64,000 nt of DNA from an uncultured Oscillospiraceae bacterium (lineage in GTDB: Bacteria; Bacillota; Clostridia; Oscillospirales; Ruminococcaceae), in NCBI GenBank assembly GCA_934446565.1, contig CAKSEO010000008.1, positions 1 through 64,000 of the forward strand, in the 5' to 3' direction. The notes below the pieces were generated by a model that made no database searches, was not told the DNA's origin, and saw only the letters and a list, made by a program, of their open reading frames with translations. Below, piece by piece: positions 1-7,871 of the stretch. Positions within the stretch are counted from its first letter, which is position 1. The number at the start of each line of letters is the position of its first letter. The translations under genes and the position numbers were made by a program.

Positions 1-32
1 ACCCCTTTAGCGCTTTTTTTATTTGGGGATTT

Positions 33-94
33 CGCCGTCTGCGGACGGCGACGAGGGCTCTGCCCTCGACCTGCAAGGGGGACTAGTCCCCCTT
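33..94. repeat. Triple-hairpin REP-like repeat
   Basis: Three perfect inverted repeats follow each other with almost no spacer: CGCCGTC/GACGGCG at 33-39 and 44-50, CGAGGGC/GCCCTCG at 52-58 and 62-68, and a 20-bp palindrome centred on ACTAGT at 75-94. There is no reading frame with a ribosome binding site here. Chains of GC-rich hairpins like this occur as dispersed intergenic repeats in gut Clostridia; that comparison is from memory. Its function is unknown. The rest of 1-200 holds nothing I can identify. Confidence 0.6.
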
Positions 95-200
95 GACTCC
101 CGGTTGGGGGTTGCAGTAAATTGTTCACATCCTGCAACGTTAAATTATAGTTTATTCAACAAGTCGGATTCCAGAAAATCAAAATCCCACAGTAGAAAAA

Positions 201-226
201 TATCGCCCTCCAACTGGAGGGCGATA
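201..226 (-). terminator. Rho-independent terminator after the SseB-domain gene
   Basis: An 11-bp perfect stem (TATCGCCCTCC/GGAGGGCGATA) with a 4-nt loop is followed on the minus strand by a run of five T. It starts four bases after the stop codon of the SseB-domain gene, so it should end the thrS-sseB transcript. Confidence 0.9.
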
Positions 227-229
227 CGA

Positions 230-727
230 TTATTCCTCAACAAGGGAATCTGTAGGAGCTACCGTATTAGTCGGAGCTGCCGGCTTTGCCGGGACCTTAT
301 CCTTGTTTTCCATAACAAGCAGGTTCATCTCAAACGGAGTGAATACTCTGCCACAGGGAGAGCCGGGATTCAGAACTGCCGTTCTTCCCTTGATAGCCTC
401 GAACAGGCGTACAGTGTTTACCTTCATGCAATTGAAAGTCTTGTGTTCGGGAGTCGCGAGCACAGCCATGCGGTTCGGGGAGGTGAAGAACGGAATAACC
501 TGCTGACCCTCTTTGTTGGTCATCATCATAACGTTGAGCAGGCGGTTGCCGTTTGCGTCTGTCTGGTTTCCGAGAGCAGCGACTGCGAATACGTCAGCCG
601 CCATCAGATCCGGAAGTACGGACTTCCACTTTGTCTTGGTCTTGTCCTGATTAGCTTCGGTGATCCTCTCTTCAAGGACCTTATTGAATGCCTTCATCTG
701 TTCAGGGGACATCTGCTGATTAGCCAT
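230..727 (-). CDS. SseB family protein
   Basis: A 165-residue protein of the SseB N-terminal domain family. The recognisable part is the central stretch around GQQVIPFFTSPNRM (about residues 74-87), the VIPxFTS signature of SseB-like proteins. The C-terminus is a short Pro/Ala/Thr-rich tail. The family was named for a Salmonella secreted protein, but in Firmicutes these are cytosolic proteins of unknown role. It lies 24 bp downstream of thrS on the same strand and is followed by a strong terminator, so it is probably co-transcribed with thrS. The ATG start has an AAAGGTAG ribosome binding site. I have no functional evidence beyond the family. Confidence 0.75.
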   Translation of the reverse strand: MANQQMSPEQMKAFNKVLEERITEANQDKTKTKWKSVLPDLMAADVFAVAALGNQTDANGNRLLNVMMMTNKEGQQVIPFFTSPNRMAVLATPEHKTFNCMKVNTVRLFEAIKGRTAVLNPGSPCGRVFTPFEMNLLVMENKDKVPAKPAAPTNTVAPTDSLVEE

Positions 728-751
728 AATACACTACCTTTCTGTGGTGAA

Positions 752-2692
752 TCATCTGGTCTTTTCTGCGTTTTCCTTGAGTATCTTTGCGATAACTTCC
801 TCAACGGGTGAAGCGCCGAGGTCGCCGTCCTTGCGCGAGCGGAGGGATACGGTGTTATCCTCTACTTCCTTGTCGCCGAGAATGAAGAAGTACGGGATCT
901 TCTCAAGCTGAGCCTGACGGATCTTATAGCCGATCTTCTCATTGCGGTTATCGACGGTTACGCGGATGTTCATATCGTCGAAACGCTTTGCGATGCTCTC
1001 TGCGTATTCCTTAGCGCGGTCGGTGATCGGGAGGATACGAACCTGCTCAGGAGACAGCCACAGCGGGAGTGCTCCTGCGTACTTTTCAAGCAGGTATGCC
1101 AGGGTACGCTCATAGCAGCCGAGGCTTGTACGGTGAATGATATACGGATTCTTCTTAGTGCCGTCAACATCTACGTATTCCATACCGAAGCGCTGTGCAA
1201 GCAGCATATCTATCTGGATAGTTACCAGGGTATCTTCCTTGCCGAATACGTTCTTGTACTGGATATCGAGCTTAGGACCGTAGAATGCGGCCTCGTCGAT
1301 ACCTATGGTGTATTCAACGCCGAGGTCGTCGAGAATGGTCTTCATTGTAGCCTGAGCAACTTCCCACTGCTCGGGAGTGCCCTCGTACTTGTTCTTGGGG
1401 TTAGCGGGATCCCACTGAGAGAAGCGGAATGTGCAGTCCTCAAGCAGACCTACGGTATCCAGGCAGTACTTTGCAAGCTCCAGGCAGTTTCTGAACTCAT
1501 CCTCGAGCTGTTCCGGACGGAGGATATAGTGACCCTCGGAGATCGTGAACTGACGAACTCTGATAAGACCGTGCATCTCGCCGCTGTCCTCATTGCGGAA
1601 CAGTGTGGAGGTTTCTGTCAGGCGCATCGGGAGGTCGCGATAGCTGCGCTGTCTGTTCAGGAATACCTGATACTGGAACGGGCAGGTCATCGGACGGAGC
1701 GCGAAACACTCCTTGGTTTCATCGTTGGGGTCGCCGAGTACGAACATACCATCGAGGTAGTGATCCCAGTGACCGGAGATTTTGTAAAGCTCGCGCTTAG
1801 CCATATATGGAGTCTTGGTGAGCTGGCAGCCGTGCTTAGCTTCAATGTCCTCTACCCAGCGCTGCATGATCTGAACGACCTTAGCGCCCTTGGGAAGGAG
1901 TATCGGCAGACCCTGACCGATGTAATCAACAGTGGTGAAGTACTCAAGCTCTCTGCCTATCTTGTTGTGGTCGCGGCGCTTAGCGTCCTCGAGAGCTTCA
2001 AGATGAGCATTGAGGGCGTCCTTGGACGGGAATGCTGTGCCGTAGATACGGGTGAGCATCTTGTTCTTTTCGCTTCCGCGCCAGTAAGCGCCGGTTACGG
2101 AGGTGAGCTTGAACGCCTTTACCGGAGATGTGGACATCAAGTGCGGACCTGCGCACAGGTCGGTGAAATCGCCCTGCTTGTAGAAGGAGATGGGCTCGCC
2201 CTTGCCTGCATGTTCCTGACAGAGCTCGACCTTGTACGGCTCGCCCTGTTCCTCGAGGTACTTTATAGCTTCGTCGGGAGCCATGGTGAAGTGTTCAAGA
2301 CGTATAGACTCCTTGACGATCTTCTTCATTTCTGCTTCGATCTTTGCAAGACTTTCGGTGGTGAAGGGTTCCTCAGTGTCGAAATCATAGTAGAAACCGT
2401 TCTCGATAGCCGGACCGATGGCAAGCTTTGTTTGCGGGAAAAGGCGCTTTACTGCCTGAGCCAGAACATGTGAGGCAGTGTGGTTGAATGCTCTCTGACC
2501 CTGCTCATCCTCGAATGTGAGGAACTTCACGGTGCAGCCGTCGGTGAGGGTGGTACGGAGGTCGCAGACCTTTCCGTCGATCTCTGCTGCGCATGCAGTC
2601 TTAGCCTCTCCGAGCTCTCTTGCCGCGTCGAATGCGGACAGCGGAGCGTCAAACTCCTTGATCTCGCCGTTTCCTAGTGTTACCTTGATCAT
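752..2692 (-). CDS. thrS: Threonyl-tRNA synthetase
   Basis: A 646-residue class II synthetase that charges tRNA-Thr in the cytosol. It has the full family layout: an N-terminal TGS domain (about 1-60), the editing domain with the HxxxH motif in HTASHVLAQAV (about residues 71-81), the class II catalytic core with the zinc-binding Cys in RPMTCPFQYQVF and the His in GEMHGLIRVRQF, and a C-terminal anticodon-binding domain. The length is normal. The start has a GGAAAGGAAG ribosome binding site. A sigma-A promoter lies about 85-110 bp upstream, so the leader is only about 75 nt. That is too short for a T-box, which often controls thrS in Firmicutes. Confidence 0.98.
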   Translation of the reverse strand: MIKVTLGNGEIKEFDAPLSAFDAARELGEAKTACAAEIDGKVCDLRTTLTDGCTVKFLTFEDEQGQRAFNHTASHVLAQAVKRLFPQTKLAIGPAIENGFYYDFDTEEPFTTESLAKIEAEMKKIVKESIRLEHFTMAPDEAIKYLEEQGEPYKVELCQEHAGKGEPISFYKQGDFTDLCAGPHLMSTSPVKAFKLTSVTGAYWRGSEKNKMLTRIYGTAFPSKDALNAHLEALEDAKRRDHNKIGRELEYFTTVDYIGQGLPILLPKGAKVVQIMQRWVEDIEAKHGCQLTKTPYMAKRELYKISGHWDHYLDGMFVLGDPNDETKECFALRPMTCPFQYQVFLNRQRSYRDLPMRLTETSTLFRNEDSGEMHGLIRVRQFTISEGHYILRPEQLEDEFRNCLELAKYCLDTVGLLEDCTFRFSQWDPANPKNKYEGTPEQWEVAQATMKTILDDLGVEYTIGIDEAAFYGPKLDIQYKNVFGKEDTLVTIQIDMLLAQRFGMEYVDVDGTKKNPYIIHRTSLGCYERTLAYLLEKYAGALPLWLSPEQVRILPITDRAKEYAESIAKRFDDMNIRVTVDNRNEKIGYKIRQAQLEKIPYFFILGDKEVEDNTVSLRSRKDGDLGASPVEEVIAKILKENAEKTR

Positions 2693-2775
2693 ACTGAACT
2701 TCCTTTCCTTGCAGAGCTAAACAAAAGCCCTGCCGTTCAATGTAAATATTCACAGCTTTTCGCTGTGTATCTCTT

Positions 2776-2804
2776 ATTTTACTACTATTCCGCGTAAAAG
2801 TCAA
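2776..2804 (-). promoter_or_regulatory. Sigma-A promoter of thrS
   Basis: On the minus strand TTGACT (2799-2804) and TAAAAT (2776-2781) are separated by 17 nt. Each box is one base from consensus at optimal spacing. It points into thrS and predicts a leader of about 75 nt without room for a T-box. Confidence 0.85.
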
Positions 2805-2841
2805 GTTATTTGTGAATATACGGGACACGCCGCGACAATAA

Positions 2842-2870
2842 TTGACATGATTCACAAAGTGTAGTATAAT
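2842..2870 (+). promoter_or_regulatory. Perfect consensus sigma-A promoter
   Basis: TTGACA (2842-2847) and TATAAT (2865-2870) with exactly 17 nt between them is a full consensus promoter. It is divergent from the thrS promoter and drives only the short hydrophobic peptide gene before a terminator. A promoter of this strength for a transcript of roughly 180 nt is unusual. Confidence 0.92.
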
Positions 2871-2917
2871 TAAAAGGCCGGCACTCCGGACGTCAAAAAC
2901 GGAAGGAGGTGCATATC

Positions 2918-2998
2918 ATGGATACCTTCAGCTTTATATTATCCATCTTAGCAAGTGTGATCGCGTATTACATATGCAAGTGGCTCGATGGAGAATAG
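2918..2998 (+). CDS. 26-residue hydrophobic peptide, type I toxin-like
   Basis: A short ORF with a strong ribosome binding site (GGAAGGAGG, spacing about 7) encodes 26 residues. Residues 4-19 form one hydrophobic helix (FSFILSILASVIAYYI), followed by CKWLDGE. A full consensus promoter lies upstream and a bidirectional terminator downstream, so this is a self-contained transcription unit of about 180 nt. Small single-helix peptides of this form recur in gut Firmicutes as unannotated ORFs. Their size and layout resemble toxins of type I toxin-antitoxin systems. I see no separate antisense promoter, so the toxin reading is an inference. It could also be a small membrane regulator. Confidence 0.7.
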   Translation: MDTFSFILSILASVIAYYICKWLDGE

Positions 2999-3024
2999 TA
3001 CCGGCAGGAGCACAGCAAAAAACC

Positions 3025-3057
3025 GACCCCCGAGCTGCAACTCGGGGGTCAATTTTT
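3025..3057. terminator. Bidirectional terminator
   Basis: A 10-bp perfect stem GACCCCCGAG/CTCGGGGGTC (3025-3034, 3041-3050) has T residues at 3053-3057 on the plus strand and A residues at 3017-3022 that become a T-run on the minus strand. It ends the small-peptide transcript from the left and the cheA-W-R-B operon from the right. Confidence 0.92.
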
Positions 3058-3128
3058 GTGCATACATGTGTAGAACCTTCAGCTTTCTACAACTACATTA
3101 TATCACCGAAAAAGTATTTTGTCAAGCG

Positions 3129-4160
3129 TCAGATGAGCTGATCCTGGATTATATCGGCGATCTTGTAAAGCGGAGCCTGCACCTGCACGGCGCCGAGATT
3201 GTACGCCTCCATCGGCATGCCGTAAACAACGCAGGTCGCCTTATCCTGCCCTATCGTGAATGCGCCGGCCTGCCGCATTTTCAGCAGACCGTCAGCGCCG
3301 TCGTGCCCCATTCCGGTGAGGATAACACCGATGGCGTTTGCCTTTGCGGTGTCGGCGACGCTGGAGAACAGGACATCGACCGATGGGCAGTGTCCGGAAA
3401 CCTTTTCACCGGGCTTTGAGGATACGTAATACCCTCTTGCGTCGTGGCAGAGCCGTAGATGATGCTCCCCTGCCCCGATTATAACAAGCCCGCGCCGCAG
3501 CCGGTCGCCGTCCTCGGCTTCTTTGACCTCCATCGGGCAGCTCTTGTTGAGCCGCTCGGAATAAAGCTTGGTGAACCCAGCTGGCATATGCTGAACGACA
3601 ACTGTCGCCGGTGAGTCTGCAGGTAAGTTTTTTATGACCTGCTCCAGCGCTTCGGTGCCGCCTGTTGATGCACCCAGTGCGAGCACAACGTCATTCTTTC
3701 GGAATCGCTTTGCTGTGGTGGAGAAGCTTGTGTGAACTACATCCGGCTCATCCGCCTTTGAGTGGTCGCCGTGTAGGTCGTACGCGTTTTTAACGGCGCG
3801 GCAGATGGTCTGCGCAAAGCTCTGCATTTCCGCATTAGTGCGGGCAAGCGGTTTTTGGATGAACTCAATGCAGCCTGCGTCCAGCGCCGCCTGTTTCATA
3901 TTTGTCGAGGATGATACCGTTATGACCGGCAAATAATATTGCGGGAGCAGCTTACGCAGGAATGCTACTCCGTCCATCCTGGGCATTTCAATATCCAGGG
4001 TCATAACGTCCGGTTCGAACTTGAGTATCATATCCCGGGCAGAGTACGGATCGCCCGCAGTGCCGACAACATCTATCTCGGGATCCTGCCTGATATAACG
4101 GGTCAGGACTTCCCGGAACAGGATAGAATCATCGACGACAAGCAGCCTTATCTTTCTCAT
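3129..4160 (-). CDS. cheB: Chemotaxis response regulator protein-glutamate methylesterase CheB
   Basis: A 343-residue cytosolic enzyme that removes methyl groups from, and deamidates, chemoreceptor glutamates during adaptation. Residues 1-120 are a receiver domain with phospho-acceptor Asp56 (MTLDIEMPRMDG). The C-terminal methylesterase domain carries the catalytic triad Ser165 (GASTGG), His191 (QHMPAGFT) and Asp287 (TGMGHDGADG). The length is typical. It is the last gene of the cheA-cheW-cheR-cheB operon, 17 bp after cheR, and is followed by a bidirectional terminator. No chemoreceptor gene lies in the window. Confidence 0.97.
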   Translation of the reverse strand: MRKIRLLVVDDSILFREVLTRYIRQDPEIDVVGTAGDPYSARDMILKFEPDVMTLDIEMPRMDGVAFLRKLLPQYYLPVITVSSSTNMKQAALDAGCIEFIQKPLARTNAEMQSFAQTICRAVKNAYDLHGDHSKADEPDVVHTSFSTTAKRFRKNDVVLALGASTGGTEALEQVIKNLPADSPATVVVQHMPAGFTKLYSERLNKSCPMEVKEAEDGDRLRRGLVIIGAGEHHLRLCHDARGYYVSSKPGEKVSGHCPSVDVLFSSVADTAKANAIGVILTGMGHDGADGLLKMRQAGAFTIGQDKATCVVYGMPMEAYNLGAVQVQAPLYKIADIIQDQLI

Positions 4161-4177
4161 AATTCGCCCCCTGTCGG

Positions 4178-5011
4178 TCAGGTGTCAAGCCCTCTGCGGT
4201 AGATCGCGGGCTTGATATAATCGAATTTAGTTTCTCCGCGCGGAATGCTCTCTGCGTGACCTATGTAGAAATACCCTCCGGGCTTCAGGACATCGTAGAA
4301 ACGGTTCACCAGCGCGTTCTTTGTCGGCTGATCGAAGTAGATCATTACATTCCGGCAGAAAATCAGGTCGAACGGGCGGCGCTTGTATTTATCGGGCATT
4401 TCGTCCATCAGGTTGAAGGGCTTGAAGATTATCTGGTCCTTTATTTCCTGACAGATCTCGTAATGCTCGGAGTCTACCTGCGTGAAATAACGGTGTTTCC
4501 ATTCCGGGCTAAGACCTTTCATGCCCTCGATGTTGTAGACGCCGGCTTTCGCCTTGTCCATTACGCTGTTAGAGATGTCCGTTGCCAGGATGCGTCTGTC
4601 CCAGAGGCTCTTTTCATTGCCAAAATATTCGTCCAGCAGCATAGCCGTGGTGTAGCACTCCTCGCCGGAGGAACAGCCCGCGCTCCAGATACGCAGTTCA
4701 TGATTCTTTGCGTTGGCGACAGCCCACGGGAGTATCACTTCCTTGAGGAAAGTATAGTGCTCGGGCTCGCGCATGAAGAACGTGTGATTGGTGGTGAGCT
4801 TGTTAAGTATCGTTGTGACTTCCGCACCGGAGGTATCAGCCATTACGGCGTCAAGGTACTGGTCGTAGCTGGTGAAGCCGCGCTCGCGCAGCATGTTGCC
4901 GAGTCTGCCCTGGATAAGTACGCGCTTTGAGGAAAGGTTGATGCCGAAGTTGTCGTGCATGTAGTCTACGAGGCGATGGAATTCGCGGTCAGAGATCTCC
5001 ATAGGAGTCAC
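4178..5011 (-). CDS. cheR: Chemotaxis protein methyltransferase CheR
   Basis: A 277-residue SAM-dependent methyltransferase that methylates chemoreceptor glutamates, the counterpart of CheB. It has the N-terminal helical CheR domain (about 1-75) and a Rossmann methyltransferase domain with the SAM loop WSAGCSSGEE (about residues 110-119) and the CheR signature FCRNVMIYF. No extra tether or TPR domain is present. Its start overlaps the cheW stop by 4 bp (ATGA), which indicates translational coupling. Confidence 0.97.
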   Translation of the reverse strand: MTPMEISDREFHRLVDYMHDNFGINLSSKRVLIQGRLGNMLRERGFTSYDQYLDAVMADTSGAEVTTILNKLTTNHTFFMREPEHYTFLKEVILPWAVANAKNHELRIWSAGCSSGEECYTTAMLLDEYFGNEKSLWDRRILATDISNSVMDKAKAGVYNIEGMKGLSPEWKHRYFTQVDSEHYEICQEIKDQIIFKPFNLMDEMPDKYKRRPFDLIFCRNVMIYFDQPTKNALVNRFYDVLKPGGYFYIGHAESIPRGETKFDYIKPAIYRRGLDT

Positions 5012-5508
5012 CCCTCATCATCGAGCAGCTTAGCGACGTCAAGGATGAGCTTAACGTCGTCGCCGGAGCGTATCATGTACTGGATAAAGGAATTGGTGTT
5101 CACGGAGCGGTTCTCCGGAGTTGCGGAGATATCGTGGGAGTGGATATCCTCAACGTCTGCGACGCTGTCGACGATGATACCGACGGACAGCTCGTTGAAG
5201 CTAAGGATAATAATGCAGGTGCGGCTGGTATAGGGAATCTCCTCCTTGCCGAAGCGGCTGCGGATATCAACGATCGGAACGACCTTGCTTCGAACGTTGA
5301 TGATACCCTTAATATAGGACGGAACATGAGGCACCTTTGTGATGTGCTGCATTTCGATGATCTCGGTGACATACTGTATCTCAATGCCGTAGATCTGATC
5401 GCCGATGTGGAAGGTCATAACCTTGCCGAGCACGGAATTGTCTGTAGAAAGCTTTCTGTCGGTGGACTGCTGCTTTGCAACAGCCTCCTTTATAACATCA
5501 TTAGTCAT
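5008..5508 (-). CDS. cheW: Chemotaxis adaptor CheW
   Basis: A 166-residue adaptor that links chemoreceptors to CheA at the inner face of the membrane. A single CheW domain fills most of the protein, with signatures such as GIEIQYVTEI and IKGIINVRSKVVPIVDIR. About 30 polar residues precede the domain. It sits 13 bp after cheA and overlaps cheR by 4 bp, so all four genes form one operon. Confidence 0.96.
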   Translation of the reverse strand: MTNDVIKEAVAKQQSTDRKLSTDNSVLGKVMTFHIGDQIYGIEIQYVTEIIEMQHITKVPHVPSYIKGIINVRSKVVPIVDIRSRFGKEEIPYTSRTCIIILSFNELSVGIIVDSVADVEDIHSHDISATPENRSVNTNSFIQYMIRSGDDVKLILDVAKLLDDEG

Positions 5509-5521
5509 GCTGATTTCCCCC

Positions 5522-7678
5522 TTAACCGATAAGCGTATTGGTGTCGATGATCAGCGAAATGCTGCCGTCGCCCATGATCGTGCAGCCCGAAAGACCCTCG
5601 CCCTTTATGTTGTACTTGTTGAGATATGCGGGGAAAGGCTTTACGACTACCTGCTGCTCGCCGATGAGCTTGTCGGCGAAAATGCAGACGCTCTTGTTGT
5701 CGGTTTCTACAAGAAGCAGGATACCGTCCTCAAGATTGGTGATCTCGGTGTCTATCGCGAATTTCTCATGCATGCGGAGGATAGGATAGCAAACGCCGCG
5801 TATCATGATCATCTCGTTGTTCTTTGTGTCGCGGAGTATCTGGCTTGATTCCGCCTTGAAGCTCTCGCGGATAGTTGAGATAGGAACGGTGAATACCAGA
5901 TCGCCAACGGTGATCTCCATACCGTCGATGATAGCGAGGGTGAGCGGGATCTTGATGATGAACGTAGTTCCTGTGCCCTTCTTGCTGTCAACGATGATGG
6001 AACCGCCGCACTTCTCAACGTTCGCCTTTACAACATCCATGCCGACGCCACGTCCGCTGAACTCGGTAACGGTTTCGTTGGTGGAGAAGCCGGGGAGAAG
6101 GATGAGGTTCTGTATTTCCTTTTCGGTGTATTCACTCTCAGGCTTTGTCAGGATACCCTGCTTTCTTGCCTTTGCCATGATCTTCTCAGGGTCGATACCT
6201 GCGCCGTCGTCGGAAACGGTGATGATTACCTCGCCGGAGGCGTTCTGCGCGGTGAGCTTCAGGGTACCCTTTTCAGGCTTGCCCTCTGCGACACGTTCCT
6301 CGACATGCTCCTCGATACCGTGATCCATGCAGTTTCTTACAAGGTGCATGAGCGGATCCTGGAGGCTGTCCACGATGGACTTATCTACCTCGGTATCCTC
6401 GCCCTCCATGACGAACTCAACGTCCTTATTGAGCTTCTTCTTCATGTCGCGGACGATACGGTTCATCTTCTGGAATACGCCTGCGAGCGGTACCATTCTG
6501 ATGGACATTACAGTGTCCTGGAGCTCGCTGGTGAGCTTTCTGAGCTGACGTGCAGCCTTGTTGAAGCTCTCAAGCTCCAGACCGTCGAGGTCGGGGTTGG
6601 AGATGACCATTGACTCGGTCGTGATGATCTCGCCGACTATGTCATGCAGAGCGTCCAGCTTTGCAAGGTTAACGCTGATGAGGGACTGCTTCTGGGCGCC
6701 GCCGGCAGCCTGAGCCTTTTCTACGGCAGCCTGAGCCTTTTCAATGGAGGTCTGCGCAGGAGCGGCAGCGGGAGCCGGTGCCGGTGCAGCAGCCGGAGCG
6801 GGAGCAGGCGCTGCTGCGGGAGCGGCAGCCTTCGGCTCGGGCGGGAGTTCTGTCTTGGCAGGCTCTGCAGGAGCAGCGGGTGTGCTTACTACTTCGTAGC
6901 TCTGGACATTGAGCGCGCTCTCGATCGCCTTGAGCACCTCGTCAACACTGTCGTGCGGAACGAACGTGATAAGGAAGCCCTTGTCTACGATCTCCTTTGC
7001 GGTTTCCGGATTGGTCTCTACATCTGCCGGAGTGAATTCAAGTTCCTTGCAGGCGTCCCTGATGGTATTGATCAGCAGGAATGCGCGGAGGTTCTCCATC
7101 TGGCAGCCGTCCTCGAAGAATACGCGGACGGTGGTCTTGTTGTCTGCCGCGGGAGCGGGTGCGGCTGGAGCTGCACCGCTGGCTGCGGAAGCCTCCGGGT
7201 CGGGAGCCGCGCCGGAAGCGATAGCTTCAGCCTGCGCGGGGGTATCGCCCTTGGTTTCACCTACCAGTGCGTCGCGCGCCTTTAACAGCTTGTCGATGAG
7301 CTCGCTGAAATCCATCTGCTCATACTCGCCGCCTACGTTGTTCTGGATAAGCTCGATCTGCGCCTTGTAGGAGTCAGATACCTGGAATACCAGGTCGTAA
7401 ACGAAGCTTACGTCAGTGATGACATCAGGATTCTCGCGGATAACGAAGAACATATCCTCCGCCTTATGCGCCAGCACAGAAAGGTTCTCAAAGCCCATCA
7501 TAGCCGAGGAGCCCTTGATAGTATGCATGATACGGAAGATCTCCTTGATGTCCTCGCTGTCGAAGGAGTTCGCCTGTTCTGTACGCAGGAGTATCTCGTC
7601 AAGCTGTTCCAGCAGGGAATTCGTTTCGTAGAAGTACATGTCCAGCATTGATTCCATGCCGGGTTCGATTTTTGCCAT
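5522..7678 (-). CDS. cheA: Chemotaxis histidine kinase CheA
   Basis: A sensor kinase of 718 residues that phosphorylates CheY and CheB. Domain order: Hpt with phosphorylated His52 (MHTIKGSSAMMGF), an Ala/Pro-rich linker, a second small alpha/beta domain (about residues 180-265), another Ala/Pro-rich linker, the dimerisation helices, an HATPase domain with the N box (HLVRNCMDHG) and G boxes (DDGAGID, GRGVGMD), and a C-terminal CheW-like domain. An ATG at 7714 is in frame, but the codon at 7678 has the ribosome binding site GGAAAGGAATG 7-8 nt upstream and begins MAKIEPGMES, so I place the start there. It is the first gene of the che operon. An upstream dyad may regulate it. Confidence 0.96.
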   Translation of the reverse strand: MAKIEPGMESMLDMYFYETNSLLEQLDEILLRTEQANSFDSEDIKEIFRIMHTIKGSSAMMGFENLSVLAHKAEDMFFVIRENPDVITDVSFVYDLVFQVSDSYKAQIELIQNNVGGEYEQMDFSELIDKLLKARDALVGETKGDTPAQAEAIASGAAPDPEASAASGAAPAAPAPAADNKTTVRVFFEDGCQMENLRAFLLINTIRDACKELEFTPADVETNPETAKEIVDKGFLITFVPHDSVDEVLKAIESALNVQSYEVVSTPAAPAEPAKTELPPEPKAAAPAAAPAPAPAAAPAPAPAAAPAQTSIEKAQAAVEKAQAAGGAQKQSLISVNLAKLDALHDIVGEIITTESMVISNPDLDGLELESFNKAARQLRKLTSELQDTVMSIRMVPLAGVFQKMNRIVRDMKKKLNKDVEFVMEGEDTEVDKSIVDSLQDPLMHLVRNCMDHGIEEHVEERVAEGKPEKGTLKLTAQNASGEVIITVSDDGAGIDPEKIMAKARKQGILTKPESEYTEKEIQNLILLPGFSTNETVTEFSGRGVGMDVVKANVEKCGGSIIVDSKKGTGTTFIIKIPLTLAIIDGMEITVGDLVFTVPISTIRESFKAESSQILRDTKNNEMIMIRGVCYPILRMHEKFAIDTEITNLEDGILLLVETDNKSVCIFADKLIGEQQVVVKPFPAYLNKYNIKGEGLSGCTIMGDGSISLIIDTNTLIG

Positions 7679-7740
7679 AATAACATTCCTTTCCATATAT
7701 ACGTTTGAGCGCATATGTTGATTTTAATTAAATATGTAAA

Positions 7741-7763
7741 TGACCAGAGTATTGTAGTGGTCA
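7741..7763. promoter_or_regulatory. Dyad between cheA and the FliK-like gene, candidate operator
   Basis: TGACCA and TGGTCA form a perfect inverted repeat with an 11-nt centre in the divergent intergenic region. The centre contains ATTGTA, which reads TACAAT on the minus strand and could be the -10 box of the cheA operon. A dimeric regulator bound here would cover that promoter. No protein in the window is an obvious binder. Confidence 0.45.
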
Positions 7764-7871
7764 TGAATTTTCGGGGAATTTACCGTGTTTTTTCAAAAAA
7801 CCCTTTATTATTCTCTGATTTTATGATACAATATATTTAGTGATCAAGAATTCTGCGAGGAGGGAAAAAAC

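Noticed and set aside
1..229. Possible CRISPR repeats or tRNA at the window start, suggested by the hairpins.
   Set aside because: There are no repeated spacers and no cloverleaf. The hairpins are all different.
1133..2473. A 446-codon open frame antisense to thrS.
   Set aside because: The thrS frame is a certain gene with all motifs. The antisense frame has no start signals and is explained by GC codon bias.
2693..2769. Possible T-box leader for thrS.
   Set aside because: The promoter leaves only about 75 nt before the start codon and no T-box core or terminator is visible.
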